Both the position numbers and the translations under genes were made by a program. The notes under the pieces are model-generated. The model was not told the DNA's origin, made no database searches, and saw only the letters and a program-made list of their open reading frames with translations. From CAIWHR01 sp963724975 (GTDB lineage: Bacteria; Pseudomonadota; Gammaproteobacteria; Burkholderiales; Casimicrobiaceae), in assembly GCA_963724975.1 (NCBI GenBank), contig CAVRXB010000011.1, forward strand, positions 186,001 through 250,000: a DNA stretch of 64,000 bases. The letters are read 5' to 3'. Shown in pieces: positions 52,444 through 61,568 of this stretch (its first letter is position 1; each line of letters opens with the position of its first letter).

Positions 52444-54343
52444 ATGACAGACGCCGCCATAATCGACCGCCCCGCACCCGGCAGCCCACGGCGCCAAGCG
52501 TGCGCAGCTGCTGACTGAGCACATCGTCGAAGTCATCAGCGACTCGGGCGAGGGCGCGCAACGCTGCGGCCAGTCGCTTGCGGCGATCGCGGCGCGCAGC
52601 GGCAACGGCATCTGGACAGTGGAAATCATTCCGGCCGAGATCCAGCCGCCGGCGCGAAGTGTTGCCGGTGCCTCCGGTATCCGGATACGGATCGGTGCGC
52701 AACGGGTAACCAACGGTGGTGATGAAACCGATCTCGTCGTCGCGTTCAACGAGCAGGTATTGCTGGGCCGCGTGCGTGCGGGCGAGTTGAAGCCCGGCGC
52801 GACGATCCTGCTCGAGAGCATGTGGCGCGAGCACAAGGATCCGCAAATCGTCGCCTCGTACGCGGCGGCAGTGAAGACGCTACAGGAGAGCGGCTACCGC
52901 GTTTACGAGATCGCGCTCGAGCGCGAATGCCGCGCGCTGATGACGGACGCGCGCCGCGGCAAGAACATGTACGTGCTGGGGATGTTGTGCAGCATCTACA
53001 GCCTCGATCTTCAGCTCGCGCGCGACCAGGTGGCACGCATCTTCGGCAAGAAGGACGAGAAAGTCATCGCGACGAACGTCAAGCTCCTCGAGGCCGGCTT
53101 CGCTTGGGGCGAGGCAAATCTCGATTTCAAGTACGCGATCCCCGCGGAGCGTTCGAAGGAAGCGCAGATCGTCGTCAATGGCAACACGGCGATCGCGCTC
53201 GGCGTGCTCGCGTCCGGCATGGACATTTGCGCGATGTATCCGATCACGCCGGCGACCTCGGCGTCGCATTATCTGTCCGATGTGTTCGAGCGCGTCGGCG
53301 GCCTCGTCCACCAGGCCGAAGACGAGATCGCCGCATGCGCGTTCGCGATCGGCGCGTCGTATGCGGGACGTTGCGCGGTAACGATCACATCCGGACCGGG
53401 CTACTCGTTGAAGCAGGAAGGACTGGGTCTCGCGGTGATGGCCGAGATTCCGCTGGTCGTGGTGAATGTCCAGCGCGGCGGTCCGAGCACGGGGCAGCCG
53501 ACCAAGGTCGAGCAGGGCGATCTCCTGTCGACTGTTTACGGCAGCCATGGCGACGCTCCGAAGGTCGTGCTCGCGGTCAGCGACATCGAGGACTGCTTTT
53601 TCTCGATGATCACGGCGCGAAAGATCGCCGAGACGTTCAACACCGTCGTCGTCGTGCTCTCCGATGCGAGCCTCGCCACAGCGCAACAACCGTTCCCGCG
53701 GCCGCAGTTCTCCGAAGATTGGTTGGCGCCGCCGCTCGATCAGTCGCCGGTGCCCGAAGGTGCGAAACCCTACGACTGGGATCCTCTCACCGGCATTGCG
53801 CGACGGTTCGTCCCGGGGCAGCCGGGCGGCATGCACACGCTGACCGGCCTCGCGCACGACCGTTTGAGCAAGGTTGCTTACGATCCGGCCATCAACGAAG
53901 AAGGTCTGCGCGCGCGGAGCTTGAAGCTCGCCGCCCTGCAGAAGACGCTAAGGACGCCACCCGTACACGGCGACCCTGAGGGCGACCTTCTCGTCGTCGG
54001 TTGGGGCAGCACGAAGGGCATGATCGAGGAAGCAGTCGATCGCGCGCGCGCCGAGGGCGTCAAGGTCTCGTCGCTGCATCTGCGTTTCATCCAGCCGATG
54101 CCTTCGGGAATCCGGGAGATCCTGAAGAGGTTCGGCAAGGTCGTGACGATCGAATCGAACTGGTCGGACCGGCGCGAAGACGAGTTGATCGACGAGGACA
54201 ACCGCCGCTACTCGGCGCTCGCCCTCATGCTTCGCTCGCGCTTCCTGGTCGACATCGATTGCTGGAGCGAGGCGCGCGGCCAGCCGATCAAGCCCGGCGA
54301 CGTCCTGAAAGTGATTCGCGCGAAAACGAGCGAGGGCAACTAG
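52444..54343 (+). pseudogene. korA: 2-oxoacid:ferredoxin oxidoreductase gamma-alpha fusion (KorA), apparent +1 frameshift
   Basis: Fused gamma-alpha subunit. Gamma domain: HIVEVISDSGEGAQRCGQSL, VEIIPAEIQPPARSVAGASG; alpha/PYR domain: YPITPATSASHYLSDVFERV, ITSGPGYSLKQEGLGLAVMA, VNVQRGGPSTGQPTKVEQGD. Domain II: VVGWGSTKGMIEEAV. ATG 52444 begins MTDAAIIDRPAPGS and then hits TGA at 52516; the natural continuation (GAKRAQLLTEH) is in the next frame, with the change near 52483-52490. Removing one base gives 632 residues, the family length. A GTG at 52619 is a false start because the gamma domain would be cut. It decarboxylates a 2-oxoacid (2-oxoglutarate type) to acyl-CoA with ferredoxin. Confidence 0.8.
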
Positions 54344-54345
54344 CC

Positions 54346-55335
54346 ATGGCCATTCCGGTCACCCAGTGCATCATCAAGCTGCACGAAGAGCAGCACAACC
54401 TCGAGGACTACCAGGGCGGCGTGCCGCGCTGGTGCGGCGGCTGTGGCGACAACGCGATCCTGGCCGCAGTGCAGCGGCTGTGCCGCGACGAGAATCTGTC
54501 TCCCGAGCGCACGGTCTTCGTATCCGGCATCGGTTGCTCGAGTCGATTTCCCCACTACATGAAGACCTACGGCTTCCACGGCATCCATGGCCGCGCGTTC
54601 CCCATCGCCGAGGGCGTCAAGATGGCGCGCCCCGACCTCGCCGTGTTCGTCAACACAGGCGACGGCGACTGCTGCAGCATCGGCGCTGCGCACTGGATCC
54701 ACGCGATTCGCTACAACATGAACCTAACGGTCATTCTGCACGACAACCATGTATACGGATTGACCAAGAAACAGGCATCACCGACCTCGCCGATCGGCAT
54801 GAAAAGCAACACGACGCCGCGCGGGGCCGTTCTCGAATCGCTGAATCCGCTGCTGATTACGCTGGGCGTGCAGAACGCGTCGTTCGTCGCTCAGGCGGTC
54901 GACTGGATCCCGGAGCTGCTCTACGACATCATCGCCAAGGCGTACCGGCACCGCGGCTTCTCGTTCATCCGGATCATCCAGCGCTGCCCCGAATTTCTGC
55001 CCAAGATGTTCGAGCCGTGGCTGCACGATCCGGGCAAGACGCTGCTCCTCACGCACCCGAATGGCCTCACGCTCTCGGCCGAAACGAGCCGCATCTACAA
55101 GAACCAGCGCGAGCACGATCCGCTCGACATCCATCGTGCCCGCGAGATCGCATCCTGCGAGGATCCGATCCCGGTCGGAATCCTCTATGAGAATCCGGAC
55201 GTGCCGTGTTACGAGGACCTCCGCGGCGCTGGCAAGCCGCGCACGGCCGAAGTCATCCGTGCCGGGCTCGAAGCCGAGTTCGACAAAGTGACGATCTGGC
55301 CCGACGAGGATGGCGTGCAAGCGCGTGCCGCCTGA
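54346..55335 (+). CDS. korB: 2-oxoacid:ferredoxin oxidoreductase beta subunit (KorB)
   Basis: 329 residues. Fe-S/TPP features of the two-subunit OFOR: WCGGCGDNAIL, VSGIGCSSRFPHYMKTYGFH, and the TPP/Mg motif VNTGDGDCCSIGAAHWIHAI followed by LHDNHVYGLTKKQASPTS. It binds TPP and one [4Fe-4S] cluster. Starts 2 bases after the korA stop. Together they fit 2-oxoglutarate- or pyruvate-type synthases; the specificity loop does not decide between them. Confidence 0.9.
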   Translation: MAIPVTQCIIKLHEEQHNLEDYQGGVPRWCGGCGDNAILAAVQRLCRDENLSPERTVFVSGIGCSSRFPHYMKTYGFHGIHGRAFPIAEGVKMARPDLAVFVNTGDGDCCSIGAAHWIHAIRYNMNLTVILHDNHVYGLTKKQASPTSPIGMKSNTTPRGAVLESLNPLLITLGVQNASFVAQAVDWIPELLYDIIAKAYRHRGFSFIRIIQRCPEFLPKMFEPWLHDPGKTLLLTHPNGLTLSAETSRIYKNQREHDPLDIHRAREIASCEDPIPVGILYENPDVPCYEDLRGAGKPRTAEVIRAGLEAEFDKVTIWPDEDGVQARAA

Positions 55336-55365
55336 CGTCCGCCCCAAATCCAACGAGCGATCGCC

Positions 55366-57582
55366 ATGGACATCGCCACCAAATTCCAGGATCAACGGAT
55401 CTTTCACGTGACCGGCAAGCGCGCCGGCCCAGGGCTCATGCCGATCGACATCGGCGCGCTGCGCCCCGCTGCGCTGGCGCCGTACCGCGATCTCGCGCGG
55501 CTGCGCTACGACTATCCGCTGGTGCTGCCCGAAGCAATGTCCGGCGATACCTACGTACATTCGCTGTCTGCGATCGTCGGGACGCTGCTCGCCGACATCG
55601 CGCCGCGCGGACTCGAGGGCGAGCGCCTGCGCAAGCACGTTCTTCGCGTCGAGCGCGAGATCCGCGTCATGCTGGCCGCAGGCGAGACCGGCCTACTCTC
55701 CGAATTGTGGGGACGCGCGGTTGAGCGCGTGAGCCGCGGCGCTGACGAGACGGTGTGGAAAGTACTCGCCCAGGCAGGCGATGCTCTGAAAGTCGACGGC
55801 GAAGTCGTCGATTGCGATACGGGGCTGCCCGCGCGGTTCATTACGCAAGCGTGGCGACACGCGCAGGCACGCAAAGGACGCGAGTTCCGCGACCTGGTCG
55901 ACCGGCTGGTGCGCAAGCTCTCCGATATCCTCCGCGCTGCGTTCGCGCATTCGGCGGCGGGGCAGGCGCCCGCGGCGCTCGCTGCGACGATCGGCCCGGC
56001 GCATGCCGAGGTGTTCGACTTCGCCGTGATGTCGAGGCTCGTCGCGCGCGGTACGCCCCATGACGAGTTGCCGCCTTCACGCCGCCGCCGAATCGAGTGG
56101 GCGCTCAAGGTGCTCTTGGCCCAGCCGTTCCATTCCGACCTCGAGAGCGCTGGCGTCGCGAGCGCACCTTTCGCATTCGAATTCGACAATTGTGCCGAAG
56201 CAACCCATGCCTACCGTGTGCGGCTCGGGTGTATCGCCGAACTCGTGAAGGCCATTGCGATTGCCGAGCTCGAATCGACCGGTGCCTACGCCGAGACCGA
56301 GCACGACCTGTTCTTCGAGCGCTTCGACGCGAGTGCGCTGACCGCGGACGACCTCGCACTGTTCCCGGATTATCTCGTGTGCATCCCGCCCGGACAAAAC
56401 GACGCGCCGGAGAACGCGGGATTGATCGACATGCTGTCGTCCGGCCTGCCCGTGAAGGTGCTGGTCCAGCAGACCGATCTTCTCGAGGAAGCATCGATCG
56501 GCACAGGCCACTTCGCGTTCGGCGTGCGCAGTGCCCGGCTCGCGACCACCGCGATGGGATTGGGGGGCATGTTCGTGCTCCAGGCGACGAGCGCAGACCT
56601 CTACGCGCTTCGCGGTCGCGTCGAACGCGGGCTTGCATGCCGCGGGCCGGCACTCTTCAGCGTGTTCGTCGGATCGCCGGCAGCGGCGGGGGACCTGCCG
56701 TCCTACCTGACGGCCGCGGCAGGGAAGGAATCGCGCGCATTTCCGGTGTTCACGTACGACGCTGCGGCCGGCGCGAATTGGGCCGCGCGTTTTTCGCTCG
56801 AGAACAATCGCAATCCCGACGCCGACTGGCCACTGGAGCCGTTCGAGTACGCCGACGAGGCGGTGCAGCGAGTGTCGACCGAGCTCGCCTTCACATATGC
56901 GGACTTCGTTCTTTGCGATCGTCGCTACGGCGCCCACTTTGCCGTGGTGCCACGCGAGCACTGGAACGCCGAGATGCTGCCTGCCGCCGACTGGCTGTCG
57001 CTTCCCGAGCGGTCCGCAACTGAGCGCATACCTTATCTGTGGGCGGTCGACGCGGACGATCGACTACACCGGGTCATCATCGATGCGCAATTGATGCAGG
57101 CAACGCGCCGCTGCCTGCTGCTGTGGCACCGCCTGCAGGAACACGCCGGAATCCACGATTCGCATGCCGAGCAGCTGCTGGCGAAGGAAAAGGCTGCGTG
57201 GGAAGCGGAGCATCAACAGACTCGGGAGAGGGAGCGGCAGGCCGCATCCGTCGCCACCACGACGGATGCGGCGCCGTTGGGGACTACGACCGCACCTCCG
57301 GCCGTAACGGAAACCGGAGTTGCGTCGCCGCCTTCCGACGACGCGTGGATCGAGACCTCGCGTTGTCCGAGCTGCAACGAATGCCAGACGATCAACGACA
57401 GGATGTTCGCGTACAACGACAACAAGCAGGCTTACATCAAGGACATCACGGCGGGAACCTACCGCCAGATGGTCGAGGCGGCCGAAGCGTGCCAGGTCGC
57501 CATCATCCATCCGGGCAAGCCGCGCAATCCGAACGAGCCCGGCCTCGACGAGTTGGTGAAGCGCGCGGAGCCGTTCCGCTGA
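55366..57582 (+). CDS. large unrecognised protein of the Kor island: degenerate OFOR-beta-like middle, C-terminal single [4Fe-4S] motif
   Basis: 738 residues, no signal peptide. I do not recognise a named family. Residues 1-300 are Ala/Arg-rich helical. Residues about 340-450 (DYLVCIPPGQNDAPENAGLI, SGLPVKVLVQQTDLLEEASI, GHFAFGVRSARLATTAMGLG, ADLYALRGRVERGLACRGPA) have the order and spacing of the TPP domain in pyruvate:ferredoxin oxidoreductases, but the GDGD...N cofactor motif is replaced by PPGQND. Residues 590-660 are a charged linker. The C-terminus has C667-x2-C670-x2-C673 and C709 in CQVAIIHPGKPRNPNE, like a one-cluster ferredoxin. It follows korB by 30 bases. Role inferred: electron-transfer or scaffold partner of the Kor enzymes. 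Confidence 0.6.
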   Translation: MDIATKFQDQRIFHVTGKRAGPGLMPIDIGALRPAALAPYRDLARLRYDYPLVLPEAMSGDTYVHSLSAIVGTLLADIAPRGLEGERLRKHVLRVEREIRVMLAAGETGLLSELWGRAVERVSRGADETVWKVLAQAGDALKVDGEVVDCDTGLPARFITQAWRHAQARKGREFRDLVDRLVRKLSDILRAAFAHSAAGQAPAALAATIGPAHAEVFDFAVMSRLVARGTPHDELPPSRRRRIEWALKVLLAQPFHSDLESAGVASAPFAFEFDNCAEATHAYRVRLGCIAELVKAIAIAELESTGAYAETEHDLFFERFDASALTADDLALFPDYLVCIPPGQNDAPENAGLIDMLSSGLPVKVLVQQTDLLEEASIGTGHFAFGVRSARLATTAMGLGGMFVLQATSADLYALRGRVERGLACRGPALFSVFVGSPAAAGDLPSYLTAAAGKESRAFPVFTYDAAAGANWAARFSLENNRNPDADWPLEPFEYADEAVQRVSTELAFTYADFVLCDRRYGAHFAVVPREHWNAEMLPAADWLSLPERSATERIPYLWAVDADDRLHRVIIDAQLMQATRRCLLLWHRLQEHAGIHDSHAEQLLAKEKAAWEAEHQQTRERERQAASVATTTDAAPLGTTTAPPAVTETGVASPPSDDAWIETSRCPSCNECQTINDRMFAYNDNKQAYIKDITAGTYRQMVEAAEACQVAIIHPGKPRNPNEPGLDELVKRAEPFR

Positions 57583-57821
57583 CGCTTAGCAGCACCTGAA
57601 GCGGCCGGGACGCCGAAGGAAAGTTCCGGCCTCCGTTCGCGCGGCAGTGCTGCGCGAATCGCACACCCAAGAAAACCCTTTCCGCATCAAGCCTTTCCTC
57701 GGAGGGCGCGCAGGCGTAGGATGCGCGCAACGCGTACCGGTCCGGGCGCGAAACGTGCTTCTCGGGAACGCGCCCCGGAACAAAATACGAAGACCGGTCG
57801 CCGTCACAGGAGAACGAGCGT
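57583..57821. other. 239-base gap before the second GltD-like gene
   Basis: No gene seen. A short GGCCGG/CCGGCC stem (57603-57608, 57626-57631) and a ribosome site CAGGAGAAC at about 57807 are the only structures. It may carry an internal promoter for the second Kor set. Confidence 0.4.
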
Positions 57822-59690
57822 TTGAAGCCGACGGATATTGCCAATCCCGACTATTTCCACAAAGTCGTCGATTGCCAGTGGGCCTGCCCCGCCCATACCC
57901 CCGTTCCCGAGTACATCCGCCTGATTGCGGCCGGCCGCTACGGGGATGCGTATCTCGTCAACTGGGAGTCGAATGTTTTTCCCGGCATTCTCGGCCGCAC
58001 CTGCGATCGCCCCTGCGAGCCGGCATGCCGCCGCGGTCGGGTCGAGGAGGGTGGTGACGGCAAGGGCAAGCCCGAGCCTGTCGCGATCTGCCGTCTGAAG
58101 CGCGTCGCCGCCGACTACAAGGACGACATCCGCGATCGACTGCCACGGCGCCCGGAGAAGCGCAACGGCAAGCGAATTGCACTCGTCGGTGCAGGTCCGG
58201 CTTCATTGACCGTCGCGCGCGACTTGACGCCGCTTGGCTACGAGTGCGTCGTGTTCGATGGCGACGCAAAGAGCGGCGGCATGATGCGCACGCAAATCCC
58301 CAAGTTCCGTTTGCCGGAATCGGTCATCGACGAGGAGATGGGATACATCCTCGATCTCGGTGTCGACTTTCGGCCCGGGTTGCGGATCGACAGCCTGAAA
58401 GCGCTGCTGGCCGAGCCGTTCGACGCCGTGTTCATCGGCAGTGGGGCGCCGCGCGGGCGCGACATCGACCTGCCGGGACGGCGCGAGGCTGCGAAGAATA
58501 TCCACATCGGGATCGACTGGCTCGCCAGCGTGTCGTTCGGCCACACGACGAAAATCGGCAAGCGCGTTGTCGTGCTGGGCGGCGGCAACACCGCAATGGA
58601 TTGCTGCCGCAGCTCGAAACGGCTGGGCGGCGACGATGTGCAAGTCGTCGTGCGCTCGGGCTTCGACGAGATGAAAGCATCGCCGTGGGAAAAGGAAGAT
58701 GCCGCGCACGAGGGCATCCCCATCCACAACTATCTCGTGCCGAAGGCGTTTACGCACGAAGGCGAGAAGCTGACCGGCGTCACGTTCGAAAAAGTCGCGC
58801 CGCAGAAGGACGAGAAGGGCAGGCGCAAGCTCGTGCCCACCGGCGAGCCCGATGTGCACTTCCCGTGCGACGACGTGCTGGTCGCGATTGGACAGGAGAA
58901 TGCGTTTCCGTGGATCGAGCGCGACCTCGGTCTCGCGTTCGATGAATGGGGCATGCCGGTCGTCGACGGCACGACGATGGCCTCGACGCGGCCCGGCGTA
59001 TTCTTCGGCGGCGACGCGGCGCTGGGCCCCAAGAACATCATCTGGGCGGTAGCACACGGCCACGCCGCGGCAATTTCGATGGATCTCATGTGCCGCGGCG
59101 AGGACATGAGCAAGCGCCCGCCGCCGCACGTGACGCTCGTCTCGCAGAAGATGGGCATCCACGAATGGAGCTACGACAACGCGATCATTCCGGCGCACCG
59201 GTTCCGCGTGCCGTTGAAGGAGACAAAGCTTGCGCTGAAGAGCATCAAGATCGAGGTCGAGCTGGGCTTCGACCCGAAGCTCGCCTTCGCCGAGGCGCAG
59301 CGCTGCCTCAACTGCGACGTGCAGACGGTATTCGCGGACAAGCTTTGCATCGAGTGCGACGCTTGCGTCGACATCTGCCCGATGGATTGCATCAATTTCA
59401 CTGCGAATGGCGACGAGCCCGAGTTGCGCCCGAGGTTGCGCGTCCCGGCCCACGACCCCAAACAGGACCTCTACGTGTCGGGGCTGCTCAAGACCGGGCG
59501 CGTGATGGTGAAGGACGAGGACGTCTGCCTGCACTGCGGCCTGTGCGCCGAGCGGTGTCCGACCGGCGCGTGGGACATGCAGAAATTCCTGCTCGACATG
59601 GCGCGTGCCGATGATCGCTGCCGTGTTGCGCATACCGCGCAGGATTACCGGCGCCCGGCGCCGATCCCGGGTCCGGTGGCGGCGGAATGA
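57822..59690 (+). CDS. GltD-like flavoprotein fused to two ferredoxin-type Fe-S domains
   Basis: 622 residues from TTG 57822. N-terminal Cys region (CQWACPAHTPVPEYIRLI, RTCDRPCEPACRRGRVEEGG), FAD site IALVGAGPASLTVARDLTPL, second nucleotide site VVVLGGGNTAMDCCRSSKRL, and FFGGDAALGPKNIIWAVAHG. The C-terminal 150 residues carry two [4Fe-4S] sets: CLNCDVQTVFADKLCIECDA with CVDICPMDC, and CLHCGLCAERCPTGAW. So NAD(P)H, FAD and ferredoxin-like centres are in one chain, suited to passing electrons to or from the second Kor pair, whose alpha gene overlaps its stop. Confidence 0.85.
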   Translation: MKPTDIANPDYFHKVVDCQWACPAHTPVPEYIRLIAAGRYGDAYLVNWESNVFPGILGRTCDRPCEPACRRGRVEEGGDGKGKPEPVAICRLKRVAADYKDDIRDRLPRRPEKRNGKRIALVGAGPASLTVARDLTPLGYECVVFDGDAKSGGMMRTQIPKFRLPESVIDEEMGYILDLGVDFRPGLRIDSLKALLAEPFDAVFIGSGAPRGRDIDLPGRREAAKNIHIGIDWLASVSFGHTTKIGKRVVVLGGGNTAMDCCRSSKRLGGDDVQVVVRSGFDEMKASPWEKEDAAHEGIPIHNYLVPKAFTHEGEKLTGVTFEKVAPQKDEKGRRKLVPTGEPDVHFPCDDVLVAIGQENAFPWIERDLGLAFDEWGMPVVDGTTMASTRPGVFFGGDAALGPKNIIWAVAHGHAAAISMDLMCRGEDMSKRPPPHVTLVSQKMGIHEWSYDNAIIPAHRFRVPLKETKLALKSIKIEVELGFDPKLAFAEAQRCLNCDVQTVFADKLCIECDACVDICPMDCINFTANGDEPELRPRLRVPAHDPKQDLYVSGLLKTGRVMVKDEDVCLHCGLCAERCPTGAWDMQKFLLDMARADDRCRVAHTAQDYRRPAPIPGPVAAE

Positions 59691-61543
59691 CGATGGTGAA
59701 TGCCAAGCCCGCGGCGATCCGCGTCAACGATTTCGTCGTCAAGTTCGCGAACGTCAACGGCTCAGGGTCGGCGTCGGCGAACGGACTTTTCGCCAAGGCG
59801 ATCCTGCGAATGGGCGTGCCGGTATCGGCGCGCAATATCTTCCCGTCGAACATCCAGGGTCTGCCGACCTGGTATGAGGTACGCCTCAGCGAGGCGGGGT
59901 GGCGCGGCCGTCGCGGCGGCGTCGACCTGATGGTGGCGATGAATCCGCAGACCTGGGACAAGGATGTCGCCGAGGTCGATAGCGGCGGCGTGCTGTTTTA
60001 CGACTCGACGCGGCCGTTGCCGGCGAGCAAGCTGCGCGACGACGTCACGGTGCTCGGCATGCCGCTCACTGCGCTTTGCAACGCCGAGTACTCGGACGCG
60101 CGGCAGCGCCAGCTATTCAAGAACATCATCTATCTGGGGGCGCTCGCGGCACTTCTCGATATCGACGCCGCCGAGATCGAAAAGCTCTTTGCCGAGCAGT
60201 ACAAAGGCAAGGAGGCGCTGCTCGAATCGAATCGCAAGGCGCTGCGCCTCGGCCACGACTATGCGATTGCGAACTTCACTTGTCCGTTGCCGATTCGCGT
60301 TCGCCGTGCCAATGCGGTCGGCGATCGCGTCTTCATCGACGGCAACAATGCGTCTGCGCTGGGTTGCATTTACGGTGGTGCCACCGTTTGCGCGTGGTAC
60401 CCGATCACGCCGTCATCGTCGCTGGCCGAGGCATTTCAGAAGCATTGCCGCAAATATCGCGTCGACAAGGCCACGGGGCGGAACAAGTACGCGATCGTGC
60501 AGGCCGAGGACGAGCTCGCGTCGATCGGCATCGTGATCGGCGCCGCGTGGAATGGCGCGCGCGCCTTTACGGCGACGTCCGGGCCGGGGATATCGCTGAT
60601 GCAGGAATTCATCGGGCTTGCGTATTTCGCCGAGATCCCCGCGGTGCTGTTCGATATCCAGCGCGGCAGCCCGTCGACGGGGATGCCCACGCGCACGCAG
60701 CAGGCGGATCTCCTGCTCTGCGCGTACGCGTCGCATGGCGACACCAAGCATGTCCTCCTGTTCCCGCAGGATCCGACCGAGTGCTTCACGATGGCGGCCG
60801 ACGCGCTCGACCTCGCCGATCGCCTGCAGACGCCGATCTTCGTGCTGTCGGACCTCGATATTGGAATGCAGGAATGGCTGACGGAGCCGCTGGCCTGGGA
60901 CGAGAATCGCCGGCTCGACCGCGGCAAGGTCGTGTCCCGCGAAGAGCTCGACGCGGGCAAGGATTTCGGCCGCTATCTCGACGTCGATGGCGACGGCATT
61001 CCGTTTCGCACGTATCCGGGGACCCATCCGACCAAAGGTTCGTTCTTCACGCGCGGCACGACCAAGGACCGCTACGCACGCTACACCGAGGAAGGCCCGG
61101 CCTACGTCGACAACATGCAGCGCCTGCTGCGCAAGTTCGAGACCGCGAAGGAGCTCGTCCCGGCGCCGATCATCGAGCGGGCCGCACAACCGACGCGCGC
61201 GGGCGTGATCTGGTTCGGCTCGACCGGCGCGGCGATGGCCGAGTCGCTGGCGACGCTTGCCGCCGACGGCATTCATCTTGACCGGATGCGTCTGCGCGCG
61301 TTTCCGTTCGCCGATGCCGTCACCGAATTTATCGACGCGCACGACAAGGTGTTCGTCGTCGAGCAGAATCGCGACGCCCAGCTGCGGATGATGCTCGTCA
61401 ACGAATGCGGCATCGATCCGGAGAAGCTCATTCCGGTGCTGCACTACGACGGCACGCCGGTCACGGCGCGGTTCATCACCGACGAGATTGCCGAAAAGGC
61501 GGCCGTGTTCAATGTGAAGCCGATGCGCAAGGTGGCATCATGA
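59687..61543 (+). CDS. second 2-oxoacid:ferredoxin oxidoreductase gamma-alpha fusion
   Basis: 618 residues. Gamma domain: NDFVVKFANVNGSGSASANG, MGVPVSARNIFPSNIQGLPT, GVDLMVAMNPQTWDKDVAEV. Alpha domain: GNNASALGCIYGGATVCAWY, PITPSSSLAEAFQKH, TATSGPGISLMQEFIGLAYF, DIQRGSPSTGMPTRTQQADL. It lacks frameshifts. Start ATG 59687 overlaps the previous TGA (ATGA). Distinct from KorA at 52.4 kb (different N-terminus and specificity regions), so this is a second enzyme with possibly another 2-oxoacid substrate. Confidence 0.88.
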   Translation: MTMVNAKPAAIRVNDFVVKFANVNGSGSASANGLFAKAILRMGVPVSARNIFPSNIQGLPTWYEVRLSEAGWRGRRGGVDLMVAMNPQTWDKDVAEVDSGGVLFYDSTRPLPASKLRDDVTVLGMPLTALCNAEYSDARQRQLFKNIIYLGALAALLDIDAAEIEKLFAEQYKGKEALLESNRKALRLGHDYAIANFTCPLPIRVRRANAVGDRVFIDGNNASALGCIYGGATVCAWYPITPSSSLAEAFQKHCRKYRVDKATGRNKYAIVQAEDELASIGIVIGAAWNGARAFTATSGPGISLMQEFIGLAYFAEIPAVLFDIQRGSPSTGMPTRTQQADLLLCAYASHGDTKHVLLFPQDPTECFTMAADALDLADRLQTPIFVLSDLDIGMQEWLTEPLAWDENRRLDRGKVVSREELDAGKDFGRYLDVDGDGIPFRTYPGTHPTKGSFFTRGTTKDRYARYTEEGPAYVDNMQRLLRKFETAKELVPAPIIERAAQPTRAGVIWFGSTGAAMAESLATLAADGIHLDRMRLRAFPFADAVTEFIDAHDKVFVVEQNRDAQLRMMLVNECGIDPEKLIPVLHYDGTPVTARFITDEIAEKAAVFNVKPMRKVAS

Positions 61544-61568
61544 GCAATCGCTCCGACAGGATGATCGA

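Noticed and set aside
50593..52836. 747-residue antisense reading across NfnB-like and korA
   Set aside because: No domain and lies opposite clear enzymes.
52619..54343. GTG 52619 as the real korA start
   Set aside because: It would cut the conserved gamma-domain segment HIVEVISDSGEGAQRCGQSL, which is readable just upstream in the same frame.
12916..54343. Programmed ribosomal frameshifting as a shared mechanism
   Set aside because: The seven sites have no common slippery sequence or downstream structure and occur in unrelated genes; random indels are simpler.
55366..57582. Calling the 738-residue protein a pyruvate:ferredoxin oxidoreductase
   Set aside because: TPP-binding GDGD...N and the other PFOR Cys motifs are absent, so catalysis is not supported.
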